This document shows positions 16,351 to 25,921 of a stretch of DNA of 39,402 bases, piece after piece (the stretch's first letter is position 1; each line of letters begins with the position of its first letter). Origin of the DNA: Caulobacteraceae bacterium (GTDB lineage Bacteria > Pseudomonadota > Alphaproteobacteria > Caulobacterales > Caulobacteraceae); the NCBI GenBank assembly GCA_019748055.1, contig JAIEQC010000042.1:1-39402 (forward strand), read 5' to 3'. Made by a program: the position numbers and the translations under genes. The notes beneath the pieces were generated by a model, which was not told the DNA's origin, made no database searches, and saw only the letters and a program-made list of their open reading frames with translations.

Positions 16351-16460
16351 ATACTGTCGTCGATCATCGTTTCATTCTCCGGATGTGCGCGAACAGAAAA
16401 CAACTTTCACGCGATCTTCGCTTTACCCGGCCTTCATTGGCTTGAACTACTGAAGACACG

Positions 16461-17079
16461 ATGCGCGCGCTTCTCTTCCTGCTCCTGCTGACGTTTCTGC
16501 CCGGAACCGCCTTGGCCGGCGATCTGACGGTGTCCGTGCGCGACGCCCAGGGCCGCCCCGTGCGCGACGCTGTGGTGACCATCCACCCCACAGCCGGCGT
16601 GCCGCGTGGGCCCATCCGGTTCCCATGGGCCCCTACGGATCGCCCAGCAGGACATCCAGTTCCAGCCCTATGTCCTGGTCGTGCCGGTCGGGGGCACGGT
16701 GGCCTTTCCGAATCTGGATCGAGTGCGCCACCACGTCTATTCCTTCTCGCGCGGACAGCGGTTCGAGATCCAGCTGTATGGCCGCGACGAGACGCGCAGC
16801 CACACCTTTCGCACCGTCGGGGTCGCCGCCATCGGATGCAACATCCATGACCAGATGGTGGGCTACATCAAGGTGGTGGACACGCCATGGGCGGCCAAGT
16901 CCGGCGCCAACGGCGACGTGACCCTGGCCAATGTGCCCGCGGGCGGCGCGACGATGCGCGTCTGGCACCCCCAGCTCAACGTTCGCGGCAACGAGACGGC
17001 GACGGCGATCACCGTCGCGGCCGCCGCCGGACGGCGCACCTTCAGCGGCGACTTCTCCGCCCGGGCCGCCGTCCGGTGA
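16461..17079 (+). pseudogene. Methylamine-utilization-type cupredoxin gene with a one-base frameshift
   Basis: The frame opens at ATG 16461 with a signal peptide (MRALLFLLLLTFLPGTALAG) and the start of a cupredoxin-like domain (DLTVSVRDAQGRPVRDAVV). The coding sense then moves by one base near GGG 16627-16629; the remainder (QQDIQFQPYVLVVPVGG, then RHHVYSFSRG, then GCNIHDQMVGYIKVVD) is in another frame to TGA 17079. Removing one G gives a continuous 205-residue protein with type 1 copper ligands His, Cys, His and Met (HHVYSF and C-x2-H-x2-M). It would be a periplasmic blue-copper protein. The frameshift may be real or a homopolymer error. The last bases overlap the GTG start of the phosphodiesterase, so the two are co-transcribed. 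Confidence 0.75.
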
Positions 17080-19397
17080 TCCGCTTCCGCAGCCTGCGGA
17101 CGCGGCTGACGGTCGTCTTCGTGGCGCTGTTCGTCTTCGCCATGGCCGTGGTCGGCGCGGCGGTCACGGCCGCGATCAGCGGAGGAGCGCGCACCGTGGT
17201 TCGCGACGAACTCGCCGCCACGGGCGCAGTTTACGAGAAAATCTGGTCCACCCGCACAGACCAACTGCGCCAGGGCGCGGGGGTCCTCGCGCAGGACTTC
17301 GGCTTCCGAGAAGCGGTGGCCACGGCGGATGAGGCCACGGTCAAGTCCGCGTTGGACAACCTGAGAGCCCGCCAGGGCGTCGACGGCGCCTTGATGATGG
17401 CGACCGACGGCTATGTCACCGCCGCGGGGGCGCAGCTGGACGACGCGGCCGCAGACTCGCTGTGGACCGGCCTGAACGCCGGCACGGAAGCCGGCGTACT
17501 GACGGCCTCCGGACGACCCTTCCAGGCCGTCGCGGCGCCCATCATGGCCCCCACGCTGATCGGCTGGGTGATCTTCGTCGATCGCCTCGATCAGACCGAG
17601 ATGACCGCTCTGCAGGATCTTTCGGCCATTCCCCTGACGGCTTCGGTCGTCAACCGCGAGGACGGCGTCTGGCGCGATGGATCGGGCGTCGCCCTTCCGG
17701 CCTCGGTCGCCAATGCGGTCACCACTTCGCTTGCCGACAAAGACGCGGGGCCGGTGACGCATGACGCCCCGGTCGGGGAGTCGATGACGCTGGCGCGGCC
17801 CTTGCCCAGCTTCGACGCCCGGCGGCCTGCCGCTTTGGCGCTGACGTATCCGCTCAAGCTGGCGCTTGCGCCCTATGGCGACCTGTTCTTCTGGCTGGCC
17901 ATGATCGGCGCAGCCAGCGCGGCCCTGCTGGGATGCGGCGCTTGGGCGCTGTCACGGTCGGTCACCCGGCCCATTTCCGACCTGGACCAGGCAGTTCACG
18001 CGCTGGAGCGGGGCGAGCACGTCGTGGTGCCCGTGACGTCCCAGGATGAGATCGGTCGTCTGGCCGCCGGCTTCAACGCCATGGTCAGCGGGCTGAAAGA
18101 TCGCGAGGCCCGGCTGACCCACCTGGCCCTGCACGATCAGGAGACGGGCCTGCCCAACCGCCGGATGTTGGAGCGTCAGGTGGCTCGAACCCCAGAAGCA
18201 CGGGTGCTTCTGGTCGGCGTCGACCGGTATGAGGTCGTGCGCAACGCGATCGGCCACGACGCCATGTCGCAGATGATGCAGGTGCTCGGCATGCGCCTGT
18301 CGGCGCTCGCGGCGGGCGAGACCATTTCGCGCGTCGGGGTCGATGCCCTGGGCGTCGTCCTGGAGGGGGCGGACCCCGGAAGGATCCAGGCGACGGCAGA
18401 GCGGCTCCTCAATGCGGCGAGCACGCCTGTGGTGGTCAACGGCGCTCCCGTCGACGTGGCTTTGACCGTCGGCGTCGCAGACCGCGGCGGACCCGGCGCC
18501 CACATCGATTCCGCCATCGACCGCGCCGCCGTGGCGGTGGATCAGGCCCGCGCCGCGCGACGCCCCTGGATGCTCTTCGACGAGGCGGCCTATGGCGATC
18601 CGGGCGGCAACCTGTCGCTGATCAGCGAGCTGATGACGGCCCTGAACCAGGGTCAGGTCACCCTCGCCTATCAGCCCAAGCACGACTATCGCGCGCGACG
18701 CATCACCGGCGTCGAGGCCCTGATGCGCTGGACCCACCCGCGCCGCGGCTTCGTGCCGCCCGACCTGTTCATCGGCATGGCCGAGGAGACCGGCCACATC
18801 CGCGCCCTGACCGAGTGGGCGGTGCGCCGGGCGCTGGCCGACCAGCGGACCCTCTCTGAAGCCGGCCACGACGTCACCATGTCGGTGAACCTTTCGGGAC
18901 GCCTGCTGTCGGACGAAAGTTTCGTGGACGTGGTGCTGGACGCCACACGCGGCGCCGCAGGCCGCCTGTGCCTGGAGATCACAGAGACGGCGGTGATGCA
19001 CGATTCCGAGGCCGCCCTGCGGATGATCTCGCGCTTCGCCGACGCCGGCGTGTCGGTGTCGCTGGACGACTACGGCTCGGGCCTGTCGTCGCTGGCCTAT
19101 CTGAAGCGCATCCAGGCCGACGAACTGAAGATCGACAAGGCCTTCGTCATGGGACTCGACCAGTCCTCGCGCGACGCGCTTCTGGTCAAGTCGACCATCG
19201 ACCTGGCCCACGGCCTGGGCATGAAGGTCACGGCCGAGGGCGTGGAGACCGAGACGGCGCTGGCGCTGCTCAGCGGCATGGGCTGCGACATGGCGCAGGG
19301 CTATTTCATCGGCCGCCCGATGCCGCTGAACCAGCTGATCGATCGACTCCAGGGCGACGTCGGCTCGAACGGCGGGTCGGCCAGCGCGGTCGCCTAA
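17076..19397 (+). CDS. Membrane sensor with degenerate GGDEF and intact EAL domain
   Basis: A 773-residue inner-membrane protein. Two transmembrane segments (residues about 12-36 and 270-295) enclose a periplasmic sensor of about 230 residues, followed by a HAMP domain (SRSVTRPISDLDQAVHAL), a GGDEF domain and an EAL domain. In the GGDEF domain the motif reads VGVDALG, so cyclase activity is not expected. In the EAL domain the catalytic set is complete: GVEALMRW, SVNLSG, EITET, DDYGSG, IDKAFV, AEGVETE and QGYFIGRP. It should hydrolyse c-di-GMP to pGpG under control of a periplasmic signal. The start is GTG 17076, overlapping the cupredoxin stop. The neighbours suggest that the signal is redox or gas related; this is inference. 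Confidence 0.88.
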   Translation: MIRFRSLRTRLTVVFVALFVFAMAVVGAAVTAAISGGARTVVRDELAATGAVYEKIWSTRTDQLRQGAGVLAQDFGFREAVATADEATVKSALDNLRARQGVDGALMMATDGYVTAAGAQLDDAAADSLWTGLNAGTEAGVLTASGRPFQAVAAPIMAPTLIGWVIFVDRLDQTEMTALQDLSAIPLTASVVNREDGVWRDGSGVALPASVANAVTTSLADKDAGPVTHDAPVGESMTLARPLPSFDARRPAALALTYPLKLALAPYGDLFFWLAMIGAASAALLGCGAWALSRSVTRPISDLDQAVHALERGEHVVVPVTSQDEIGRLAAGFNAMVSGLKDREARLTHLALHDQETGLPNRRMLERQVARTPEARVLLVGVDRYEVVRNAIGHDAMSQMMQVLGMRLSALAAGETISRVGVDALGVVLEGADPGRIQATAERLLNAASTPVVVNGAPVDVALTVGVADRGGPGAHIDSAIDRAAVAVDQARAARRPWMLFDEAAYGDPGGNLSLISELMTALNQGQVTLAYQPKHDYRARRITGVEALMRWTHPRRGFVPPDLFIGMAEETGHIRALTEWAVRRALADQRTLSEAGHDVTMSVNLSGRLLSDESFVDVVLDATRGAAGRLCLEITETAVMHDSEAALRMISRFADAGVSVSLDDYGSGLSSLAYLKRIQADELKIDKAFVMGLDQSSRDALLVKSTIDLAHGLGMKVTAEGVETETALALLSGMGCDMAQGYFIGRPMPLNQLIDRLQGDVGSNGGSASAVA

Positions 19398-20632
19398 CCC
19401 GACGCCACCGCCTTCATCGGCACGGTCGGGTCGGCCAGCTTCACGGCGTCCACGGCTTGGCCCTTCTGGATCAGCATCCGCCCGCCCATGAACTCGGCGC
19501 CCGCGTTCACGGCCTCGACGCAGACGATGCGGTCGCCCTTCAGGTGGAAGACGGCGAACCCGCCGCCGATCCTCGACGGGTCGACGTAGCCACGCACCAC
19601 GCGGGCGTCGGCGCCGGTCGGCAGGCCGGCGATCTGGATCTTCAGATCGTACTGGTCGGACCAGAACCACGGCACCTCCGCAGGCGGTCCAGGCCGCCCG
19701 ACGATGGCGGCGGCGGCCTGCTTGGCCTGCTCCAGCGCGCTGGGCACGCTCTCCAGCCGGACGTCGCTCAAACCCAACGCCGGCACCGGCCGTCGCGTCA
19801 TGTCGCCGATGGCGAAAATCGCCGGATCGCTGGTCCGCGCCTCGTGATCGACCACGACGCCGTCGCGGCAAACCAGCCCGGCCGCTTCGGCCAGCGCAGT
19901 CACCGGGCGCGCCCCTACGCCCACCAGACAGACGTCGAACGGAAACACCGCCGCGCCGTCCGTGCCCACGCTGGCCTCGCCCGTCGCTGCGGCGACGCGC
20001 ACCCCTCCCACCTCGGTGAAGGGCAGCACTTCGACGCCGCGCCGATGGTGATAGGCCGCCAGGAAATCGCCGACGACGTCGGAAGCCACTCGCGACAGCG
20101 CCCGCCCCTCCCGCTCCAGCACGGTCGCCTGCGCGCCCAGGGCCCGCGCCGACGCTGCGGCCTCCAGCCCCACGTAGCCGGCGCCGATCACCACCAGCCG
20201 CGTGTCGGGGCTCAGCGCCGCCTTCAGCGCCTCGGCGTCGGCCATGTCGCGCAGCACCAGCACGCGCGGATCGTCCCACCCCGGCCCCTCCAGCCGCCGC
20301 GCCTCCGCGCCGAGCGCGAGGATCAGGTGGTCCCAGGTCTCCGTCGCTCCGTCGTCGAACGTCACCGTCCGGGCCGTCCGATCGATCGCCGTCGCCGTCG
20401 CCCCACGACGAAGTTCAATGGCCTGCTCGGCGTAGAAGCTTTCGGGGCGGAGCAGCAGCTCTTCCTCGCCCGCCTCGCCCTTCAGCCAAGCCTTGGACAG
20501 TGGCGGCCGCTGATAGGGCGCGACGGGCTCGGCCCCGGCCAGCACGATCTCGCCTTCGAAGCCGTACTGCCTCAGGAAGGCGGCGGCAGAGCCCCCCGCG
20601 TGTCCCGCGCCGACGATCAGAACCTTGGTCAT
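19394..20632 (-). CDS. NAD(P)H:ferredoxin reductase-like flavoprotein
   Basis: A 412-residue FAD-dependent pyridine nucleotide-disulfide oxidoreductase of the rubredoxin/ferredoxin reductase type. FAD binding is shown by VLIVGAGHAGGSAAAFLR at the N-terminus and by FAIGDMTRRPVPALG near residue 285. NAD(P)H binding is shown by LVVIGAGYVGLEAAASARAL around residue 150. The PPLSKAWLKG motif and the C-terminal reductase domain (WFWSDQYDLKIQIAGLP) place it with partners of ferredoxins that feed P450s or Rieske oxygenases. No such partner is in the window. I chose the ATG at 20632 (MTKVLIVGAG), although an in-frame ATG lies at 20677. Its stop overlaps the stop of the phosphodiesterase gene. Confidence 0.88.
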   Translation of the reverse strand: MTKVLIVGAGHAGGSAAAFLRQYGFEGEIVLAGAEPVAPYQRPPLSKAWLKGEAGEEELLLRPESFYAEQAIELRRGATATAIDRTARTVTFDDGATETWDHLILALGAEARRLEGPGWDDPRVLVLRDMADAEALKAALSPDTRLVVIGAGYVGLEAAASARALGAQATVLEREGRALSRVASDVVGDFLAAYHHRRGVEVLPFTEVGGVRVAAATGEASVGTDGAAVFPFDVCLVGVGARPVTALAEAAGLVCRDGVVVDHEARTSDPAIFAIGDMTRRPVPALGLSDVRLESVPSALEQAKQAAAAIVGRPGPPAEVPWFWSDQYDLKIQIAGLPTGADARVVRGYVDPSRIGGGFAVFHLKGDRIVCVEAVNAGAEFMGGRMLIQKGQAVDAVKLADPTVPMKAVASG

Positions 20633-20744
20633 GCAGGGCAGATAGGGCGCCGGGAGCCCGGTCGCCAAGCAACGCATGTGGCGGGCCGACGTTCGCTTTT
20701 GGTCGCCGGCGGCCTCACTTGCTGTTTCACCAAGGGGCGAAAGC

Positions 20745-20774
20745 TTGGCGGGACAGGGCCTCGCGGCCTAACAC
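20745..20774 (+). promoter_or_regulatory. Candidate zwf operon promoter
   Basis: TTGGCG (20745-20750) and CTAACA (20768-20773) are separated by 17 bases; the extended box CCTAACAC resembles the Caulobacter sigma-73 -10 element GCTANAWC. Transcription from about 20780 would give a short leader before the zwf ribosome-binding site. No HexR-type palindrome is evident. Confidence 0.4.
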
Positions 20775-20804
20775 GCTATGGGAACTGTTGGGAAAGGAGC
20801 GGCC

Positions 20805-22256
20805 ATGGCGGCCCTTGTGCTGTTCGGCGGCGGCGGCGATCTGGCCATGCGGATGCTGCTGCCTTCGCTCTATTTCCTTGAGCACGACGGCCTGCTGCCG
20901 GACGATCTGAAGATCATCGGCGCCGCGCGCTCGGAAGAAACGCCCGCCGAATACGTCGCCAAGGTGAAGGCCTCGGTCGAGAGCAAGGCCGACGGCGCCT
21001 GGTCCAACGAGGTCTGGGACCGCTTCGCCGCCCGGCTGGACTATCTTGCCGTCGACGCCACCTCCGCCGAGAGTCTGAAGCCGCTGAAGGACAAGGTCGG
21101 CGCGGGCGAGGTGACCAGCTTCCTCGCCGTCTCGCCGTCGCTCTACGCCCGCATCGTCACCGCCATGCGCGCCGCCGGCCTGGCCGAGGCCGGCGACCGC
21201 GTGGTGCTGGAAAAACCCGTCGGCCGCGACCTGGAAAGCTTCCGCGAAATCGACGACGCGGTGTCCGACGCCTTCTCCGAACAGCAGGTGTTCCGGATCG
21301 ATCACTACCTGGGCAAAGAGACGGTCCAGAACCTGATCGCCCTGCGCTTCGGCAACACGGTGTTCGAGCCGCTGTGGAACAGCCAGAACATCGACCACGT
21401 CCAGATCACCGTCGGCGAGACGGTCGGCGTCGGCGACCGCTGGCCCTACTACGACGAGTACGGCGCGCTGCGAGACATGCTGCAGAACCACATGCTGCAG
21501 CTGCTGTGCCTGGTGGCGATGGAGCCCCCTAGCGATCTGGAGCCGGACTCGGTTCGCAACGAAAAGGTCAAGGTGCTGCGGTCGCTGCGCCGGATCACGC
21601 CGGAAGAGGCCGACCGCGTCACCGTGCGGGGCCAGTACGTGGCCGGTACCAGCGAGGGGAAGCCCGTGCCCGGCTATGACCAGGAGCGGGGTCAGCCGTC
21701 GGACACGGAGACTTTCGTCGCCGTGCGCGCCGACATCGACAACTGGCGCTGGGCAGGTGTGCCCTTCTTCATGCGCACCGGGAAACGCCTGCCGGAGAAG
21801 CGCACCGAGATCGTCATCCAGTTCAAGGAGGTGCCGCACAGCATCTTCGACGGCGGGCGCGGCCTGATTCAGGCCAACCGGCTGGTGATCGAGCTGCAGC
21901 CCGAGGAGGACATCAGCCTTTCGGTCATGAACAAGCGGCCTGGGCTGGACCAGAAGATGCAGCTGCAGCCCATCCGCATGTCCCTGTCGTGGGGGCAGGA
22001 AGACAGGTCGGCCAAGCCGCCGCGACGGCGCATCGCCTATGAGCGGCTGTTGCTCGACGCGCTGAACGGCGATTCCACCCTGTTCGTCCGCCGCGACGAA
22101 GCCGAGCAGGCGTGGAAATGGGTCGACGAGGTCTCCGACGCCTGGGCCGAGGGTCAGGTGAAGCCGATCGAATACGTCGCGGGAACATGGGGCCCACGCG
22201 AGGCGTCCTACCTTCTGGGCCGCACCGGCCGCAGCTGGAACGTCGGCGATGAGTGA
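20805..22256 (+). CDS. zwf: Glucose-6-phosphate 1-dehydrogenase
   Basis: A 483-residue enzyme that oxidises glucose 6-phosphate to 6-phosphogluconolactone with NAD(P)+. The dinucleotide motif LVLFGGGGDLAMR is at the N-terminus, the substrate motif RIDHYLGKETVQNL near residue 165 holds the catalytic Asp-His and Lys, and FFMRTGKRLPEKRTEI near residue 325 is the C-terminal substrate region. I chose the ATG at 20805 because GGAAAGGAGC precedes it; another in-frame ATG lies at 20778. The reading frame overlaps pgl by eight bases. It is the first gene of an Entner-Doudoroff operon zwf-pgl-edd-glk. eda is not in the window. Confidence 0.97.
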   Translation: MAALVLFGGGGDLAMRMLLPSLYFLEHDGLLPDDLKIIGAARSEETPAEYVAKVKASVESKADGAWSNEVWDRFAARLDYLAVDATSAESLKPLKDKVGAGEVTSFLAVSPSLYARIVTAMRAAGLAEAGDRVVLEKPVGRDLESFREIDDAVSDAFSEQQVFRIDHYLGKETVQNLIALRFGNTVFEPLWNSQNIDHVQITVGETVGVGDRWPYYDEYGALRDMLQNHMLQLLCLVAMEPPSDLEPDSVRNEKVKVLRSLRRITPEEADRVTVRGQYVAGTSEGKPVPGYDQERGQPSDTETFVAVRADIDNWRWAGVPFFMRTGKRLPEKRTEIVIQFKEVPHSIFDGGRGLIQANRLVIELQPEEDISLSVMNKRPGLDQKMQLQPIRMSLSWGQEDRSAKPPRRRIAYERLLLDALNGDSTLFVRRDEAEQAWKWVDEVSDAWAEGQVKPIEYVAGTWGPREASYLLGRTGRSWNVGDE

Positions 22257-22959
22257 GATCGAGACCCTGCCGACCCCCGAGGCCTGGGCCGACGCCTGCG
22301 CCGGGAGACTGACCGCCACGCTGGGCGAGGCGCTGGCCGACGCCGGCTCGGCGACGTTCGCCGGGTCCGGCGGGTCGACGCCCGCCCCGATCTATGCGCG
22401 CATGGCCCGGGCGGAGCTGGACTGGTCCCGGATCACCACGACCCTGATCGACGAGCGCTACGTGCCCGAGGATCATCCAGACTCCAACGCCGCCCTGCTG
22501 AAGCGGACGCTGCTGATCGACCGGGCCGCGGCGGCGCGGTTCTTGCCCCTGTTCCATGCCTCGGTGACGGTGGATCGGGCGGCGGCGGTGGCGACGCGTG
22601 AGCTGGCGACGGCCGTGGATCGCCTCGACGCCGTCCTTCTCGGCATGGGAGAGGATGGCCACATCTGCTCCATGTTCCCCGAAAGCCCGACGCTGAAGAC
22701 GCTGCTGACCCCCAAGCTCAAGCCCGCGATCTGTGGCGTGCCGCCCGGACGCGACGGCCTGGCGCCCAGCCGCGAACGGCTGTCGATGAATCTGGCGTGG
22801 CTGATGACCGCGCGGCAGGTCGTGCTGGCCATCACCGGCAAGCAGAAGCGCGCCGTGTTCGAGCGCGACGCGGCCGGCGACCCGATGGTCACGCCGATCG
22901 CCGCGCTGCTGGCCGCGAACGTCCCGCTCGAGGTCATCTGGACGGAGGCCGCGAAATGA
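22249..22959 (+). CDS. pgl: 6-phosphogluconolactonase
   Basis: A 236-residue enzyme of the DevB/Pgl type that hydrolyses 6-phosphogluconolactone to 6-phosphogluconate. Visible motifs are [16 protein letters not shown] (phosphate loop), [20 protein letters not shown] with the conserved DERYVP, and [17 protein letters not shown] containing the catalytic GMGxDGHxxSxFP pattern. The start overlaps the last eight bases of zwf, and its TGA overlaps the edd ATG (ATGA), so all three are translationally coupled. Cytoplasmic. Confidence 0.95.
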   Translation: MSEIETLPTPEAWADACAGRLTATLGEALADAGSATFAGSGGSTPAPIYARMARAELDWSRITTTLIDERYVPEDHPDSNAALLKRTLLIDRAAAARFLPLFHASVTVDRAAAVATRELATAVDRLDAVLLGMGEDGHICSMFPESPTLKTLLTPKLKPAICGVPPGRDGLAPSRERLSMNLAWLMTARQVVLAITGKQKRAVFERDAAGDPMVTPIAALLAANVPLEVIWTEAAK

Positions 22960-24848
22960 AGCCGCTGAACCCCGTGGTCGCGGAGGTCACGGACCGCATC
23001 CGCGAGCGCAGCGCCGCGACGCGCGCCGACTATCTGCGCCGCATGGACGCCGCCTCGGGACACGAGCCGGGCCGAGCCAAGCTGTCCTGCGCCAACTGGG
23101 CTCACGCCTTCGCGGGCCAGACCATCGCCGACAAGCTGACCATGATGGGCGGCAAGGCGCCGAACCTGGGCGTGGTCACCGCCTACAACGACATGCTGTC
23201 GGCGCATCAGCCGTTCGAGCGCTTCCCCGAGGTGATCCGTCAGGCCGCGCGCGACATGGGGGCCACCGCCCAAGTCGCCGGCGGCACGCCCGCCATGTGC
23301 GACGGCGTCACCCAGGGCCGGCCCGGCATGGAGCTGTCGCTGTTCAGCCGCGACGTCATCGCCATGTCCACCGGCGTGGCCCTGACCCACGACGCCTTCG
23401 ACGCGGCGATGATGCTGGGCGTGTGCGACAAGATCGTGCCGGGCCTGTTCATGGGCGCGCTGGCGTTCGGCCACCTGCCGGTCGTCTTCGCGCCCGCCGG
23501 ACCCATGCCCAGCGGCATTCCGAACGCCGAAAAGGCCCGGGTCCGCGCCGAGTACGCCCAAGGGAAGGTCGATCGACAGACCCTGCTGGAAAGCGAGATC
23601 GGCAGCTATCACTCGCCGGGCACCTGCACCTTCTACGGCACGGCCAACTCCAATCAGATGATGATGGAGATGGCGGGGCTGCACATGCCCTCGACCGCCT
23701 TCGTCCATCCTGAGACCGGTCTGCGCGACGCCCTGACGGCGGCGGCGACCGAACAGGCGATCCTGCTGGCGCAGGAGGGGCGCGGCCGCATGGCCGACGT
23801 CGTCGACGAGCGGACCATCGTGAACATGATCGTCGCCCTGCTGGCCACCGGCGGCTCGACCAACCACGCCATCCATCTGGTCGCCATGGCGCGGTCGGCG
23901 GGCGTGCGGATCGACTGGACCGACATGGACCGGCTGAGTTCGGTCACGCCCCTGCTGGCGCGGGTGTATCCGAACGGCTCCGCCGACGTGAACGCCTTCC
24001 AGGCCGCGGGCGGCGTGGCCTTCGTGATCCGCGAACTGGCCGAGAACGGCCACATGCACGCCGACGTCACCACGATCATGGGCGACGGCGTGGAAGCCTA
24101 TTTCAAGGAGCCGACCCTGCAGGACGGCGAGCTGGTCTGGGTCGACGGCGTGCGTGAGAGCCTGGACCTGGACATCCTGCGCCCCGCTTCGGAACCGTTC
24201 CAGCCGGACGGCGGACTTCGTCTGCTGCAGGGCGATCTAGGGCGCGCGGTGATCAAGGTGTCGGCCGTCAAGCCGGAGCACCGGATCATCGAGGCCCCCG
24301 CGGCCGTCTTCGAGAGCCAGGAGGAGGCGCTGCAGGCCTTCAAGGACGGCAAGCTGGACCGCGACGTCGTCGTGGTGCTGCGCTTCCAGGGCCCGCGCGC
24401 CAACGGCATGCCCGAACTGCACAGCCTGTCGCCGGCGCTCAGCGTGCTTCAGGACAAGGGCTTCAAGGTCGCCTTCGTCACCGACGGCCGCATGTCCGGC
24501 GCCTCCGGCAAGACGCCCGCGGCCATCCACGTCAGCCCGGAGGCCCTGGCGGGCGGTCCGCTGGCCCACGTGCGCGACGGCGACGTGATCCGGCTGGACG
24601 CCGTCGCGGGAACCTTGATTACGGTCGGCGCGGGCGATCTGCTGGCCCGGCCGGCCGCGGAACGGTCGCCGGACCATGCTCTGGGCTCGGCGTGGGGCTA
24701 TGGGCGCGAGCTGTTCGGAGCCTTCCGGCAATCCGTGTCGACGGCCGAAGAGGGCGCGTCGGTCTGCTTCACCGCGCCTACGCATGCCCCCCAACGTCAC
24801 GACGTGCCGCCGGACCCGAACCTGGTCGATCGCGCCGTGGACGCCTGA
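22956..24848 (+). CDS. edd: 6-phosphogluconate dehydratase
   Basis: A 630-residue iron-sulfur dehydratase that converts 6-phosphogluconate to KDPG, the signature reaction of the Entner-Doudoroff pathway. Three Cys expected to hold the [4Fe-4S] cluster are visible in [18 protein letters not shown] and [13 protein letters not shown]. Further family motifs are [12 protein letters not shown] near the N-terminus, [11 protein letters not shown] near residue 300 and [17 protein letters not shown] near residue 510, the last distinguishing Edd and IlvD enzymes. Length fits Edd (about 600) rather than IlvD. The ATG overlaps the pgl stop. The gene ends ten bases before glk. Confidence 0.96.
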   Translation: MKPLNPVVAEVTDRIRERSAATRADYLRRMDAASGHEPGRAKLSCANWAHAFAGQTIADKLTMMGGKAPNLGVVTAYNDMLSAHQPFERFPEVIRQAARDMGATAQVAGGTPAMCDGVTQGRPGMELSLFSRDVIAMSTGVALTHDAFDAAMMLGVCDKIVPGLFMGALAFGHLPVVFAPAGPMPSGIPNAEKARVRAEYAQGKVDRQTLLESEIGSYHSPGTCTFYGTANSNQMMMEMAGLHMPSTAFVHPETGLRDALTAAATEQAILLAQEGRGRMADVVDERTIVNMIVALLATGGSTNHAIHLVAMARSAGVRIDWTDMDRLSSVTPLLARVYPNGSADVNAFQAAGGVAFVIRELAENGHMHADVTTIMGDGVEAYFKEPTLQDGELVWVDGVRESLDLDILRPASEPFQPDGGLRLLQGDLGRAVIKVSAVKPEHRIIEAPAAVFESQEEALQAFKDGKLDRDVVVVLRFQGPRANGMPELHSLSPALSVLQDKGFKVAFVTDGRMSGASGKTPAAIHVSPEALAGGPLAHVRDGDVIRLDAVAGTLITVGAGDLLARPAAERSPDHALGSAWGYGRELFGAFRQSVSTAEEGASVCFTAPTHAPQRHDVPPDPNLVDRAVDA

Positions 24849-24858
24849 GGAGAACTGC

Positions 24859-25833
24859 ATGACGATCCACTGGGACAAGACCCTGCTGGTCGGGGACGTC
24901 GGCGGCACCAACGCCCGCTTCGCCCTGGCGCACATGATCGAGGGCCGGCCGGTGCTGGAGCATCACCGCACCTTCAAGGGCGCGGAGCACCCGACTTTTC
25001 TGGAGGGTGTGAAGGCCTTCATCGACGGCTGCGAGGAAAAGCCGACGGGCGGCGTCATCGCCGTCGCCGGGCCGGTGACCGACGGGACCATCGACCTGAC
25101 CAACTCGCCGTGGCGCGTGTCGGAGGCCGAGCTGCAGACGCTGGGCCTGAACCCGGTGCGGCTGATCAACGACTTCGAGGCCTTGGCATGGGGCGCGCCC
25201 GTGGTGCCCGACGCGGATCTGGCCTGGCTGGGCCCGCCGGTCGACGGCGATCCGGACGCGACGATCGCGGTGCTGGGCCCGGGCACCGGCTTCGGCATGT
25301 CGGCCTTGGTCCGCGACGGGCGCGGCGGCGAGATGGCCATGCCGTCCGAGGGCGGTCACGCCTGTTTCGCTCCCGGCGACGCCGTCGAGGACGAGATCCT
25401 GCGCATCCTGCGTCGCCGCTATGAGCGCGTGTCGATCGAGCGGCTGATCTGCGGGCCGGGCCTGCTGAACATGCACCGCGCTTTGGCGGAGATCGAAGGA
25501 CGCGAGACGCACATCGACGATCCGGCCCAGATCACCAAGGAGGCTCTGGAAAATCCCAACAGCCCCTGCGGGGCGACGCTGGCCCGGTTCTGCGCCATCC
25601 TGGGCGCTGTGGCGGGGGACATCGCCCTGACCACCGGCGCGCGAGGCGGGGTCTATGTCGCCGGCGGCATCGCCCCGCGCATCCTGCCCTTCCTGCAGAC
25701 CAGCCCGTTCCGCGAGCGTTTCGAGCGCAAGGGCCGGTTCGCGGATTACGTGGGGGCGATCCCCACGCGCGTCATCACCCACCAGCACGCGGCGCTGCTG
25801 GGCGCGGCGCGGGTCGCCTTCGGTCTGGACTGA
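24859..25833 (+). CDS. glk: Glucokinase
   Basis: A 324-residue ROK-independent bacterial glucokinase that phosphorylates glucose with ATP. The N-terminal phosphate motif is LVGDVGGTNARFAL; the catalytic Asp is in LINDFEALAWG; the adenosine-binding loop is VLGPGTGFGMSAL; EGGHACFAP is the glucose-binding Glu-His region; and VYVAGGIAPRI closes the nucleotide site. A good ribosome-binding site GAGGAGAA precedes ATG 24859. It is the last gene of the Entner-Doudoroff operon, so one transcript can take glucose to KDPG. No terminator is visible in the 88-base gap to the next gene. Confidence 0.95.
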   Translation: MTIHWDKTLLVGDVGGTNARFALAHMIEGRPVLEHHRTFKGAEHPTFLEGVKAFIDGCEEKPTGGVIAVAGPVTDGTIDLTNSPWRVSEAELQTLGLNPVRLINDFEALAWGAPVVPDADLAWLGPPVDGDPDATIAVLGPGTGFGMSALVRDGRGGEMAMPSEGGHACFAPGDAVEDEILRILRRRYERVSIERLICGPGLLNMHRALAEIEGRETHIDDPAQITKEALENPNSPCGATLARFCAILGAVAGDIALTTGARGGVYVAGGIAPRILPFLQTSPFRERFERKGRFADYVGAIPTRVITHQHAALLGAARVAFGLD

Positions 25834-25921
25834 CGGCGGTCACGAAATTCTCACGGGGACGTGAACCGTTCCGGCTGCGGCGCATTGTCCATGCTCCACT
25901 CTGGAAGGGAGCACCCCAACT

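Noticed and set aside
17952..20279. A 775-codon open frame spanning the ends of two convergent genes
   Set aside because: It covers the EAL domain on the opposite strand and part of the flavoprotein in a wrong frame; both real genes have full motifs.
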